A stretch of DNA of 64,000 bases from Cavia porcellus (GCF_034190915.1 NW_026947507.1:30680001-30744000); one strand, 5' to 3'; shown: positions 24,520 to 36,525, counted from the first letter of the stretch. Program-made: numbers and translations. The notes: generated by a model not told the origin, from the letters alone.

Positions 24520-24915
24520 TTCAAGAGGTCAATGGATGCTACAGCTATTTCAGATTCTCACTGGGGATGGATTCTTTTCCAAGGTCACTTCATGATCCTT
24601 AAGGTCCTCAGTTTCTCCCCAGTTTTTGGCCAGAGGCAATCTTCAATTTCTAGCCATGTGGACCTTTCCAGGGGGCAGCTCACAACATGGCAACTGTCTT
24701 ATCAAGAAAAGGAGAGAAAGAAAGAGAGAGCACAAGCAATATGGAAGCCAGTGTTTTTAACCTAACCTTGGACATGACATCTCATTATATTTGCTATGTT
24801 GTGCTCACTAGAAGCAAATTACTAAGATCAGTGAAAGAGCTCGACAAGAACCTAAAGAGACAGAGATTATTAGAATCCACTTTAGAAGTAACCACTATAT
24901 TATATACAGAATATA
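24520..24915 (-). mobile_element. MLT1-like MaLR LTR, minus strand, tentative
   Basis: GCCATGTGGACCTTTCCAGG, GGCAGCTCACAACATGGC, an AGAGAGAAAGAAAGAGAG tract, TTTTTAACCTAACCTTGGAC and CACTAGAAGCAAATTACTAAG occur in the order of a widespread mammalian repeat I associate with long MLT1 LTRs read in reverse. The three overlapping 60-77 codon frames here fall mostly or wholly inside it. Confidence 0.42.
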
Positions 24916-25399
24916 TTTGATTCCTTATTTATTCTAGGCTTCACATACACCCTTTTCTCTGATTTCTGTAGTAGAAATTACTCATCTCTCAATATAGTTT
25001 TATCTCTTGTGTTACTCTAGCTCTCTTATTATATCCATCCCATTTCTTTGTTGGATATTTGTATCTGTCTTGATTCTTTGTAGATTTCTAAACTCTGAAT
25101 ACAGGTGATGTGTACATCCTTTAACCCCACCATCTGCAATTGGCAAGCCTTAGCTGTTTTTCATTATTGAGCATATATTTGGCTCTAATTTAGAATTTCT
25201 GAAGTTGTGGAATTGAATTAGTATCTTACCTTCATTGTTGATCTGTCAAAAGGCAGAAAATCTGTTGTTTATCTTAATGGCTGATTTTATTAAAAACTGC
25301 TTTTGTCCATGTTATTTTATTAGATGAGAACACAACTGGTTAAGCCTAAACAGATTGTCATTTTCTTTAAACAAATAGCCCTAGGTTTTGTGTTTATCT

Positions 25400-25570
25400 C
25401 TGTTTTCATATCCAGGGTACTACTTTGACTCTGTGCAGGAGTGAGAACAGGTATGATCCCTGCCTTCATGAAATGACTGTATCATGTTGGAGACAGAAGT
25501 TAAATCATAACATTTTCCAATTATTTGAAACTTATGAGTGCGATTAGATACTATATGATTGTATAGTTCT
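25400..25570 (+). repeat. Possible copy of the unresolved ancient repeat
   Basis: GTACTACTTTGACTCTGTGC, ATGATCCCTGCCTTCATG and GTTGGAGACAGAAGTTAAATC follow the same order as the copy at 18.0 kb (size box, 'CCCTGCCTTCATGG' box, 'GGAGACAGA' box). Confidence 0.4.
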
Positions 25571-25782
25571 TCCTAATTTACTCAGAGAGGAGAAGCAGTT
25601 AAATAAGACTTCACTGTACTAGTTTTATTTCAACTGAATTATGATAGATGATTAGTAATTTGTTGGCAGAAAAATAGTCTCAGGCATAAGGAAGAGCAGG
25701 TCTAAAAATGTGAATCTGGGAAGATCTTGTCCTGGTCTAGGAACACAAAGTGTCAGAGTGCACAGAGCCACGTAGTGGTAGT

Positions 25783-25880
25783 GGATTAGTGGTTGACGAT
25801 TTGTCCTCCTCGCCAAGCATGTGCAACACCCTGGGTTTGGTCCCCGGTATCAGTACCCCATCCAAAAAAGAAAACTGTCC
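25783..25880 (+). repeat. ID SINE, plus strand, old
   Basis: TAGTGGTTGACGATTTGTCC, CCAAGCATGTGCAACACCC and TGGGTTTGGTCCCCGGTATC (B-box region GGTTTGGTCCC), then an A-rich CCAAAAAAGAAAAC tail. A 102-codon frame crosses it and is not a gene. Confidence 0.65.
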
Positions 25881-26162
25881 AAGTTATGGGATCAGAGTGA
25901 GAAAGGGGAAAGCAGTATTAAATGAGGCAGAAGAATTCAGCAGGTGTCACATAATGCAGGACACTGGAGACCCTAGTAAGGATTTGGGATATTACATACT
26001 AATTCATACAATGCAATTACATACAATTCATAGAATGCAAAGAATTGAAGAGCTATAAGCATCCAACAAAAACATGATTCTATCACATGTATACTTCTAA
26101 ACAGTTTTTTTGTACAATACAAATTAAACATATGCTACACAATGTTCATTTTCAAATATCAA

Positions 26163-26233
26163 CTATTTGGACTGGAAATACACCTCAGTGGTGCAGTGCC
26201 TGCCTGGCGTTTGATTCCTAGTATTAAAAAATT
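26163..26233 (+). repeat. ID SINE, plus strand, with 3' microsatellite
   Basis: ACTGGAAATACACCTCAGTGG (A-box region), GTGCAGTGCCTGCCTGGCG and TTTGATTCCTAGTATTAAAAA (B-box region and start of the A-rich tail). Its tail runs into a TATC microsatellite. Confidence 0.7.
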
Positions 26234-26273
26234 CTATCTATCTATCTATCTCTCTATTTATCTAATTTATCTC
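26233..26273 (+). repeat. TATC microsatellite
   Basis: CTATCTATCTATCTATC followed by TCTCTATTTATC, growing from the tail of the ID SINE. Confidence 0.9.
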
Positions 26274-27226
26274 AAATATTTAATATTTATTAGCCAGGTA
26301 TAGCTCTTATCTTCTTTGAAGCATATATCCTAAATTTGAAGACATTTTTGCAAGAAGAATTAAGAATTAAGGAGAAATTTTCTGCCTTGTCATTTGAAAA
26401 TCTTTTAAGTTCCTTAGAATGAGTTTTATCTACATTACTTTGCAAAATTTTAGCTAGCTTTGAAATAGTATTATTATTCTGTTTTTCTATTTTAGAAGTT
26501 TCTAATTAGTATTACATTAATATGCAAGCTTATTTTCAATGTTTTATCAAATTCTGAATCACATACTTCAAATTAATATTTAAAGTTGAAATAAAATCAC
26601 AGACTTGCACTCCATATTATGAATGAGACATCCAAAAGGAGCTTGATAATATATTCTGCTGTGATCGTGGATGAAAACAAAACAAGTGAAGTATTAATCA
26701 ATAATTTATCAAATGCAAAATTATGAAAAAATCATAAGTAGAAATATTTTTGCAGTGTTAAAACTGGATTTACAAGCAGCTCTAATCAACATAAGAATGG
26801 TAAAATTTGGAAAATGATGGTAATAGATTTCTTATCTCAATCTTGAGATAAAAAACTAACTTTAGATCAGTTAGATAATATAACTTTTTATGTCTTAGTT
26901 TCATTATCAGTAAAAAGAAAAGAATAAAAGTAAAGATCTATTTATAATATTCAGGTATGAAAAAGAGTTTTTAAAATTCAGTAAATGTTTTCATTGTAGG
27001 TAAGCTACTTCATTTTAATATTTGATGTTTTTTTCTTTCATGAGGTATTAAAATTAAAATAATTTAAAAGTTTAATGTTTCATGCACAGCTTTTTTCCTT
27101 TGTAGTTATTAAATATGGTTTTATTTTCTGTGGCTACATTTTTAACTTTTTTATTGCTTTCATTTCTCTAAGTGTGTGTGTTTGCCTCAACTTTGCTGAC
27201 TCAGTCTCCCTCTGAGTATCCCTCTG

Positions 27227-27229
<3 letters not shown>
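26274..27229. other. Very AT-rich unique DNA
   Basis: A possible MIR remnant at about 26870-26960 (TGTCTTAGTTTCATTATCAG, compare CTCAGTTTCCTCATCTG) is the only family hint. Confidence 0.35.
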
Positions 27230-27266
<37 letters not shown>

Positions 27267-27293
27267 TGCACGCACATGCACACACACACACAA
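27230..27293 (+). repeat. CA microsatellite
   Basis: An uninterrupted CA run at 27231-27263, then CGCATGCACGCACATG interruptions and a second CA run to 27292. Confidence 0.97.
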
Positions 27294-28379
27294 GCATCCC
27301 TCCTCCCCCTGAACCCTCTCATCTTTTGGTTAAACCTTCCTAAGCGTCTCTCATAGTCAGCCCTGTGGAACACCCTACTGTGTTTCTCATCCATTGTTCT
27401 TGCTCCATATCTTTGCTGCCCCCATTTTTTAACCGCATTACATGAAGACGGGGAAATAAATGCTGATATTCTCCCTGTTATGTTCTTATCATTTCTAAAT
27501 ATTTGTGGTTTCCATGGGTAATGGACACAGTTTCTATTTGATTCATGCTAAAATCATTCCATTCAAGGCAAATGCCCACTTATTCCTTTCTTCTGAGATA
27601 TTAGGAGCTGATAACTGTCATTGTGATGCAGTTTAGCATGATGATATAAGAGAGATGGAAAAAATAGAAGACTTTGCCAATCTTGGTTTGCCCACTATGA
27701 GTTTGAAGTCTAAAACTTCTAGAATTTATACTCTGGAGTAGCAATTTTAAGTGATTCATTTCCTCTTTCTTTTGCCCATCATCCAGTACAATGTTTCCTC
27801 TCCTCAGGAAAGAAGTGCTATTTTTAAACTCAGTATTTCTGAACATAATTGAGCACTAGAGGTCCCTGTTTAATTTTTCTCACAAGTGCTGGCAAACTCA
27901 ATGCCCAAAATTTCAACAAAGTCCAGTCTGAGTGGTCACTAACTTGTTCACTAAAGACAACTGAAAATATAATAATATATTGTTATAAAAAGGAAGAAGA
28001 AATAAAAAAGTGTATTAAAGAGTCTTGGTGGCCAGGAATCCGTTAGAGTAGGAATGATATTTGAACTGAGACCAAATGTATGAAGAATTTGTTTCTTTGA
28101 AGAACTGGTGATAGACATTTCAAAGCAAAAGAAAAATATAAGCAAACGACTTAAGGAGATAAGATCAAGATGAGTACGGAAGAAAATAACACAGGGGACA
28201 TCAGAAAAGTAGCCACGAAAAAATTACTTATATCTGTAATTAAAATTTGGATTTTATTCTGTGGAAAGGGAAATTGATTTGATAGTTTTAAGCAAGGACC
28301 TAAAATGATTCATAAAATTTTTAAAAATCACTAAATAGCACATTGGAGCTGATCAAGAATGTATGATTTTGTGTACGTT
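27294..28379. other. Unique DNA
   Basis: No exon, repeat family or RNA gene recognised. Frames of 64-81 codons have no motif. Confidence 0.5.
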
Positions 28380-28775
28380 ATTTTCCTTTAGAAGCATAAC
28401 AAAGCACCATAAACTGTGTAATTTAACAATAGAAATTTACTGTCTCACAGTTCTAGCAGTAAGTTGTCCAAGTTCAAGGTGTTGGCAGGGCTATGCCCCT
28501 TCTAAACGCTAAAGAAAGACGTGTTCTGGGCTCTCTCCTCACTATAGGGAGCTCCTTGGCTGTGCTACCATAATCAGCTGTTATCTTTATGTGTCTGTCT
28601 CTGTGTCTAAAGTTCCCTTTCTTGAATAGTATATTAGATTAGAGCTCCCTAATGCCTTGTCTTAACCAATTGCTTTTGTTATTCCTGAATCAAGCTGCAT
28701 TATCAGGTACTAGGAGCGCTAGGGTCTTCAGCACATGAATTTTGCAGGGACACAATTCAACTCATAAAGTCACAG
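28380..28775 (-). mobile_element. MLT1-type MaLR solo LTR, minus strand
   Basis: Near full-length MLT1 architecture in reverse. GCATAACAAAGCACCATAAAC at 28394-28414 is the LTR 3' end. The AATAGAAATTTACTGTCTCAC block holds the complement of the polyadenylation-signal region (degraded). Then come CCAAGTTCAAGGTGTTGGC, TTAGATTAGAGCTCCCTAATG, and GAATTTTGCAGGGACACAATTC near 28738-28759, the LTR 5' end. No internal region flanks it. Confidence 0.85.
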
Positions 28776-31700
28776 ATGTCAACTTTGTACATCTATGAAG
28801 AAACAGTGGGAGTGGACATGCCATTGTGTTTTTGCTGCATGTGATGTTTGACTGGTCAAGTGGAACATCTACTGTGTGGCCCCGAGAGCAGCTGTGATAA
28901 TTAAGCACATCAAATAGAAGCACTGCTGGTAGAAGGGTGCTAGCTAGAGAGTTAGGAAAGGGATAGAGGTGAGTTTACCATTTTCTCAAGTAAAGAATGA
29001 GCCAAAAGTTACACAGAATTTAAGTAGTCTTAAAGGACATGTCAGTGGCAAATTTATCTGACAGTCTCTTATTTTGTCTAACATAACTTCAAAACAAAAC
29101 AATTTATTAAACACTGTGGTCTCATTATGGAGATTTATACGGTTCAAAAACCTGGAGTTCTGTAAGCAGTAGGAGCATAAAAATGAGATATTAAGAGTGA
29201 TTTGTGTGTGTATGTCATGTAAGAACTCACATAGACTGAAGCTAAAGGGCTGATAACTCTGAGATAGAAAAAAAGATAAACAGTTATTGCACTTTTCTTA
29301 ATCTAAAGACAAAAATCATCATCTCCACATTTCTTGCAAATAATATTCTTTCAGCTAGTCCCCTGGTTTTCATCACTGTTTATTTATTAAAATACCTCAA
29401 AGATATTTCAGAAAAATTATCAATACTCAGCCCTACTGTAGATTTAACCATCATGATGTGAAGGTTTCCAGTAGTGAAGTTTGAGAGCAGAGATTTTCTC
29501 GGTGGCAGTTTGTTGTGCTTGTGATAACTGTAAGATATAAAAATTATACAATGGCAACTGGAAATGTTTTAGTACATCTCCAAAGAACTAAACATCTTAA
29601 AGTTGATGGCCACTTTGAGAATGACCAAAGCCTTTTATAGGTCAGAAATTTTGGCCATGTATCTATTTCAAGAGACACCAAAAACTCACGCATGTACACC
29701 TGCTTTAATGGGTCACATAGATTTACCATTCTCAAGAAATAAAAACACCTGATAGGGCAAACAGTGGCATTAGTATCTTCCAATATGCATTATTGCTGTG
29801 CACTTGAGTTAATCATGGCAGAACAACCAGTGTTGCTGGGCAAGTGAAGCACGACCTATGATGCTGTTGAGAGAAGCTTCAACAGGCTCTTCACCTGGGA
29901 AGAGCCAGGCTCTGTGACTTCAGTTAATACTGCTTATTGGTAAACTTTTTACTGGAAAAGTCCCTACTTTCACCTTTAAACAATATTTATGTGGTACTTG
30001 TTGCGTAGAAGTTCTCAGTAGGTTTTCGTTTGCTTTTTAAAATGAATTAACCAATTGACACATTTATAAATGATAAATAGACCTTGAAAAACTATATACC
30101 TGACTTTCTAATCAAGTTTAGTTTGGCATATACATACTGATTAGAGTCTCAAAAGAGGGCATTTGCCAATATAATTCTGAAATATCATTATTTTCCATTA
30201 ATAAAAGTCCTAGACTTGAAAGATAATTCTCCAGAATAATCAAACCAAGACTATTCAAAAGTAAGCCATAAGAATGATGAAAAATAAATTCAAGTATTTC
30301 TTTGAATAAGTATTTATAATCAAAGGGATATATTTTATTTTGATACTCAAAATGAAAATGTATTTTTAAATGTCTGCATAAAATGATCAAAACATGAGTC
30401 CTGAAGTATATTTCTTTGATATTATAATTCTTTATACATGACAGGCACTCATTTGAACAATTGCATTCACTGGAGAAGAACTCAGAGACTCAAAGGCAGG
30501 ATAAAAGTACAATCCAAAGCACAGAAAAGATGAAAGCTTTGACTGAGGAAGAGGGTGCAACACCCATACATGTTAAGTGGAAACTCGGACCCAGGCATCC
30601 TAGTTCCTATTGAGATGGTACTTACTTGCTTGAGTCTGGGTTCCTTTCTTTAAAATTTCTTTCTCCTTTCTCTCCTCCCTGGTTCTATTTCTTCCTTGCT
30701 GGTTCAATTTCTCGCCGTATCTCTGGTACTTCCATTTATTATTCAAAACATAGTTGGTGTAGAAATTAGAAAAAGTATTTTTCTCCCTTAAAAACTTAAG
30801 AATTATTACTTATCCTGAGAACTCATCTGTATGCACAATTAATTTTGTTACAGTTTTCATTTCTATATTATATTCAACATGTAACCATTTTTAATATTGT
30901 TAAATATCATTTATTTTATATTTAATTTTTTCATATACATATTTTGTTTACCCCTGTCTTCTTTTTCCAGAAATATTTGTTATGACTATTAAATCACACT
31001 GAAATTTTTCTGTAGCAGTCAGTTATAAAGTTAGGCTTAGTAAAATATAAAAGAAATATGTTAGAAAAGAAAAAAGAAAAGCACATAACAAAATTAGCAA
31101 TTTATCATGACATATTACCTAAAGTTATTAATATAGTTTGGCCTCCACTATAGATACTAGGTTTTTAATAGTCATATCAAAATGAAACTCTAACCTACAA
31201 AATTTATTATGTCTACAAAAAGCAAGAGAAATTATCCAATTACTTCTTTTCAGCATTAAGATAAAAGTAAACAAATATATGGATTAGGTTAGGAGTAAAT
31301 ATGTTTGTGAATGAATAATTTTTCACCTCTGTGTCCCCTTTTAGAGTTTCACTAAGTAACTACCTAAGTACTAATTCACCTAAGTCACTAAGTACTAATT
31401 CATCTTCTGATTAATAGTTGTAATGTGTCCAGTTTTTGTAAGTATAATATGATGAACAGTTCGTGTATAGATTTTTCTTCTTTTAGACTACAAGAATACA
31501 TTCTTATGATTATCATAACTTTGATCCCCCAAATACATGATCAAATTATTGCCCACAAAAGTAGTGACAATTATACCATTATAGTCAGTTCATGAATAGA
31601 ATAGTTTCCTACAAGCTTACCATCTTCTTGTTATAAGCAGTATAAACTGGATCTCTGATATTCTCTTTGAAACTGGTTGAATATATCCCATTTTCATGCA

Positions 31701-31828
31701 TAGTGCTATTATTGAGTTTGGACTTATTGCTATTATATTATTTTGTCTTTAGTGCTTTTTTGCCCATTCTTTGACTTTTCTCGCCTTTATTAGATCATTA
31801 TTTTTTTACTTGGAGGTGCATTTTATTT
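28776..31828. other. Mostly unique DNA
   Basis: About 3 kb with no exon or confident repeat. A MIR-like patch may lie at 30470-30605 (CAGAGACTCAAAGGCAGG ... CTCGGACCCAGGCATCC). Frames of 79-90 codons at 29544-29783 and 30118-30390 on the minus strand show no domain. Confidence 0.4.
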
Positions 31829-31922
31829 TTGTTTTTTCTGAGCTGGGAATCAAATCTGCAGTCATGTGCATGCTAGGTGAATGTTTTAAGACTCGGGTCC
31901 TTGACCATTGAGTTTTAGCTTT
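31829..31922 (-). repeat. ID SINE, minus strand, degraded
   Basis: TTTTTCTGAGCTGGGAATCAAATC (tail and complement of the B box), CATGTGCATGCTAGGTGAATG and CATTGAGTTTTAGC (complement of the A-box region). Confidence 0.6.
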
Positions 31923-32009
31923 TACTAGTTTGGCAGTTATAGTTATTTCTATTAATTTAGGGGCTACAATTAATTTTTGTTCTAAAAATTCATAGTTTGA
32001 AATAGTTAC

Positions 32010-32530
32010 AGACTGATGGAAGTTACAAAAGTAGTAGAAAGACATTCATGTCCTATTATTTTTCTTTATAACATTTCACTTAAATATATATACTACATAT
32101 CAAAATTCCAAATTGGCATAGGTATCAGTTTTTTTCACATTTCGGTTGTGTTATGTGAGTATGGTTCTGTGACATTTGTCAAAAATGTAGATTTATGTAT
32201 TCACCACTGCAGTCAAATAGAGAACTGCTGCTTATACAAAGGAACAACCCAGTATGACCAGTTCACATCCCTCCCCATCAGTCTCTAGTCTAATTTCTGT
32301 CTCTACAGTTGGGTTTTTACAAGGACATTCTCTAAATGGAATCACGCAGTATGTAACCTTTTGAGATTCTCATTTCACCTTAGTATCCTAATTTTGTGTT
32401 TCTAGTGTGTTGTAATTCAGTGTGAACAGTTTTCAGTTTTATGGATGTCCCATTTTGTTTATGCATTTACTTCTTGAAGTAGTTGGGTTCTTTCCCATTT
32501 TAGGCCTTTATTGATGAAGAACCCAAATCT
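32010..32530 (-). mobile_element. Old L1 3' region, minus strand
   Basis: In reverse L1 order: TTCACCACTGCAGTCAAATAG, CCCTCCCCATCAGTCTCTAG, TAAATGGAATCACGCAGTATG and ACCTTTTGAGATTCTCATTTC, then TATGGATGTCCCATTTTG and TAGGCCTTTATTGATGAAG. This succession is typical of old mammalian L1 3' ends. Frames are chance. Confidence 0.68.
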
Positions 32531-33351
32531 ATCTTTATAGATTTTTCTATATATAAAAAAATTTTTTCTCAAGATTAATTTCCTAGGACCATATTTACAT
32601 TTTAACACACTATTAACCACCTATATGTCTATGTTATATATAAAAACAAAGCCTAACTTTATTAATCAATATTTATTTCTTCCTCCAAACTAATCAGTAT
32701 TCTAAATACATTAAATAGTTTGTATATTTTCCATATGTACAACAATACTTGTCTTTTACTGTATGGCATTTTATATCTGACTTGTATTAAAACCACTACA
32801 TATAATAAGTTATTATTTAAGTATTATAATATACTTTATCCATTCATTTAGTTTAGTATTCTGTATCTTACATTTCTTTCTTAGTTTTTTTTTGTTATTT
32901 CAAAAATCTTAAGTGAGTGAGTGATCTACATTCTTAGGATTCAAATACCTGAAGATGCTTCTAATGAGCCCACTTCCCAATAAAATTTCCACTACTGGAT
33001 ATTTCCAGATTTAAATTATTTTCCTCAAGATATTTTCAAGATAATTATTTTAGTGGGTCTTCATTTAATTTTACAAGTCATGAGAATAAGCATTATGTTT
33101 TCTTCACTTCAGTGAAATGAATCATTTCTATTTGAATTCTTTCAAATTTTTCATACCCTCATTATATTTCATCTTGAACATACTTATTGTGCCCCTGTTG
33201 TTTTGTTTCATCATTTTCACTGTTCAGGAAACTTTTTCAGTTGAAGAGCTTGCCTGCCTTTCCATGCTTTTGGAAAATTCTCAAACTCTATTCCTTCAAA
33301 TATGGTTATCATGCATTTGCACTTTCATAGTTGCAGAAAAACCAATGATCA
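32531..33351. other. AT-rich DNA, possibly more of the old L1
   Basis: The part at 33280-33330 (CTATTCCTTCAAATATGG) resembles another old L1 segment in reverse, which would make the LTR-like insertion that follows a nested one. This is a weak reading. Confidence 0.3.
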
Positions 33352-33357
33352 AACTGA
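33352..33357. repeat. Left 6 bp target-site duplication (AACTGA)
   Basis: Exact copy of 33891-33896, flanking the LTR-like element. Confidence 0.6.
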
Positions 33358-33890
33358 ATGGAAGACTCTTTGCACCGAGGAGTCTGGAAGGCAACTTTAT
33401 TTTTAATGCCGGCCGGCTGGGGACTGAGTCAGAGTCCAATCACCAGCCACGAGTCAGCGTAGAATTCAGTTTAAATATAATTCACCAGCAAGAAGCACAA
33501 GGCTGATGGCAGGTTACTACACGATCAGTTACATGAACTAAATTATATGTTGTCGAGCAAACTTGTTCTAAGTAGATTTATTTAAAAGGAGTTGCTTGTC
33601 ATAAGGTAGGAACATTAGGAGGGAGGCTCCTGAATGGGTTTGACTGGAGCTAGTGGCGTTAAATGTGTCCTGGCCGGAGCCAATCTGTCCCAGACATGAA
33701 GTCCTTGAAGCGAGTTGGAAAAAATATATATATTTTTCTAAATCGGGAAAAACACAAGCATTACAGCTGGATGCAGTCAAGTTGACCTAGTGCGTTATCT
33801 GGGGAAGCAGCTGGATGCAGACAGCCAAGATTAACTGAGTTTAGCTGGCTAACTCCATGACAGGCAGTGTAAGCATAGCCGCAGGTAACT
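33358..33890 (-). mobile_element. ERV solo LTR candidate, 533 bp, minus strand
   Basis: A block less AT-rich than its surroundings that ends abruptly at exact AACTGA direct repeats. On the minus strand a TATA-like ATATATATA lies at about 33723-33735. An AATAAA signal (TTTATT at 33397-33402 on the plus strand) sits just before a CTCCTCGGTGCAAAGAG segment and the end. That order of promoter, polyadenylation signal and end is LTR-like, and 6 bp duplications are typical of ERVK-class insertions. The terminal bases do not show a clean TG...CA, so the exact ends may be off by a few bases. A GCTGGATGCAG word occurs twice (about 33767 and 33811), suggesting a U3 repeat. No internal region is present. 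A 129-codon plus-strand frame crosses its left end and is not a gene. Confidence 0.62.
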
Positions 33891-33896
33891 AACTGA
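33891..33896. repeat. Right 6 bp target-site duplication (AACTGA)
   Basis: Exact copy of 33352-33357. Confidence 0.6.
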
Positions 33897-34862
33897 TTTT
33901 TAACTTTTGCTATAAAATGTTCATAAATTTGATATTCTATAATTTTGCCCTTACAATATTATCTCTTATTCTGTCCTCTGGCACTCCTAACAGTAGCTTT
34001 TGGAAATTGAGGGTTTATATTCCTCATCTTTCTTTCAGTCACTTGCTGAATTTGTCTTTAAACAATTTTATCTTTCACTTTTGATCTCTTTTCTACCATT
34101 GGATTTTTCTTTTTTCATTTCCTACTGTAACCTTTTCTTCTTTTTTTCTGAGGCTGATTTATTGTAATAAGTTAATATTGATTCATTTTATTATGTTTAA
34201 GTTTTTAAATGGGTAAATTCGTGGATTCCTCTTTTTGATGCCAGTCTTCTTAGGGGTTTCTCTCTGGGTCGGACTGGCTCTGCTGCTGAACTCCATGAGC
34301 TGAGGCCCCTGCAGTGCTGGGGAAAGAGTGAGCTCAGGGCAGGAGCTCCGCGAGGCTCAATCCCTGGAAACAGCTACCAGGGCTCCTATGGGTCTGAAGC
34401 TCACTGCTGGACCTCTTCCCCTTCCTTTCCTTGAATCACCTTGGCTGATTCTTTTTTTCTTTTTGAGGAAGATATACATATCTTCTGAAAAATATCTGTT
34501 GTGGTTTTTTTACAGGTTTGATGTGGGATGGGAAGAATCAACATATGTTCAATTTTCTTACAAGTCAAAGATTTAGATACTAATGGTTGAAGTCTCATTT
34601 AGTTACATAATAAGCTCTTTATTCCTTATAGTTAAGTTACAGAGGCTAAGCATCTCTTCCAGGATTTTTGTTTTGCATTCATATAGAGGCATATTTTTAA
34701 AATGTCGAATATATTTCTGTCTTAATGATCATGTTATCTCTGAAAGTAGTGTGAGAATTTCTCTCCCCCATGCCTTTTTTTTTGTGATGGTTTATCTAAG
34801 ATGAAAATTATTGATTTTTCAAAATAATTAAAGGAAATAATTTATAAAATCCCTTAGTTTCA
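33897..34862. other. AT-rich DNA with a small GC-richer island at 34250-34440
   Basis: The island (GAGCTGAGGCCCCTGCAG, GGAGCTCCGCGAGGCTC) is the most GC-rich unexplained patch in the window. An 82-codon plus frame begins in it but runs into T-rich sequence. There are no clear splice sites and no recognisable protein. Confidence 0.4.
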
Positions 34863-34992
34863 AGCCAGGTGTGGTGGCACTCAATTCCATTACTGTGATT
34901 CCGATACTCTGGGAGGCTGAGACAGGAGGATCATGTATTCCAGCCCAGCATGGTCTACTCAGTGACTTAGCAAGCTCCTGTCTCAGAGAGGG
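34863..34992 (+). repeat. B1 SINE, plus strand
   Basis: GCCAGGTGTGGTGGCACTC at the 5' end (RNA polymerase III A-box region GTGGTGGCAC), then GGGAGGCTGAGACAGGAGG, CCAGCCCAGCATGGTC and a TGTCTCAGAGAGGG 3' end. A CA/TG-rich stretch follows at 35008-35056 in place of a clean A tail. Confidence 0.88.
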
Positions 34993-35056
34993 AGGGAAAT
35001 CCTCCTTCACACATGAGTGTGTGTGCACAGACACACGTGTATACAAACACATACAC

Positions 35057-36346
35057 TGTTTTGGCATTTTTAAAAAATAAGACTACTCAATGAATCATCA
35101 GTTTATTATTTTGTCAGTTGGAATGTATGTTTTTCATTTCTAGGTTGATTTCTAAGCCACTGAGACTTCATTAGTTAGTATACAGCTATATTCTGCTGTT
35201 CAGTTTTGTGGGATTACTTTGAAACTGTATTGGAAGGGCTGGTAAAACAATTCAGAAATTCTTCCATTCGAAATGTGTCCTGAGTTTCTCAAAATCACTG
35301 TAAATTATAAAGAAATCTGCAACAAAGAAATTTCATTTTGTCAAGACTACATTATGTAATTTTTTCTACCATCATTCCTGTGTCCAGACTGCAAAACCAG
35401 ATCCATTTACACACTCTGCAAAACAACTATTTAGAGCACTAAACGTGATTTTGTTTCCATGCGAATTTCCTTTTGGCCTGAGGTTGAAATTTTGCATGTG
35501 TGTACAAGTGCAGGATTTGACTAGGCAAAGTGCCAAGAATGGAAGACTGCCAGTGCAAACAGTAGATTTCATTACATGTTAGCATCCTCAAATGATCTTG
35601 ACCTCCTCACTTACACTGTATTTTTTTCTCTAATTATCATCTCATAAAATATAAGCAAAATATTGTGTTTGAATTTGGTAAATGACATCATACAGCTTGT
35701 CTTTGAAATGGTATTGTGCCTGGTAACTATGGGACAATGATTTTCTAGGCTCTGCTGAGCAAAGAACGAATTCAAACAAAGTTTTGCTAGGGAGATACTC
35801 TTTAGAAAAAGTAATACAGAGAGCAGAGGATGAAGCTTATACTAAATATTTAAATTTTTATAGTGACAAACAAATTGGAAATCATTGTGTAAGTTCAAGA
35901 ATATGCTATTAATTACAGCAATATATGTTTTGATCATTGTTGTGGATCTGTTAAATGTCAGTAGCATGGGCATAATTCAAGTCTTTTCAAATTTTTTTTA
36001 CATAGATGAAAAAAATCAAAAAGGTATGACTCTGGGATAAGAAATAAAATTTAAAAATATAATTAAAAGTGCACATAATTTATTAGTAGAGTGTATGTGA
36101 TATAAGTTTTTTAATTAAGAAACCTTGACATAGAAAATTAACAGATTTTTTCTCTAGATTTGTCAGCTTATTCACAGAGATCAAAACAACAGTGGAATTA
36201 ATTAAAATTATACAATTTTAGAATTTATTTTTTATATTTTGCATGTTAATATAACTTATACCTTCATTTTGTGAGGAAAATTTTTATTAGGAAAAATCTG
36301 ATAACTAACGATGAGCTTTATGATAATATAGTTCATTTGAATAACT

Positions 36347-36347
<1 letters not shown>
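35057..36347. other. Unique AT-rich DNA
   Basis: No repeat or exon recognised. The interval 35360-35560 is less AT-rich, with a 66-codon minus frame lacking any motif. Confidence 0.45.

Positions 36348-36392
<45 letters not shown>
36348..36392 (+). repeat. TC microsatellite
   Basis: An uninterrupted run of about 22 TC units. It abuts the tail end of the minus-strand B1 SINE, so it probably arose from that SINE's A-rich tail. Confidence 0.97.
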
Positions 36393-36395
<3 letters not shown>

Positions 36396-36525
36396 TTTGT
36401 CTTTCTGAGATAGGGTCTCACTGTGCAGTTCAGGCTGGCCTTGAGCTCACTTTGTAGCCCAGGCTAGTCTCGAACTCAGCCTCCCCAGTGCTGGGATTAC
36501 AAATGTAAGTCACCACTCTTGACTA
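36393..36525 (-). repeat. B1 SINE with internal near-duplication, minus strand
   Basis: Complement of a B1 element: TTTCTGAGATAGGGTCTCAC at the tail side, CAGTGCTGGGATTACAAATG near the 5' side. It contains two adjacent imperfect copies of a unit of about 29 bp, one with CAGTTCAGGCTGGCCTTGAG (about 36426-36445) and one with AGCCCAGGCTAGTCTCGAAC. That duplication is a known mark of standard rodent B1 and supports the rodent assignment. Confidence 0.92.

Noticed and set aside
27134..27394. Cys/Val-rich minus-strand frame
   Set aside because: Produced by the CA microsatellite and its CGCATGCACG interruptions.
33117..33506. 129-codon plus-strand frame
   Set aside because: It crosses from AT-rich old-L1-like DNA into the LTR-like insertion at 33358. 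The junction falls mid-frame and no domain is recognisable.
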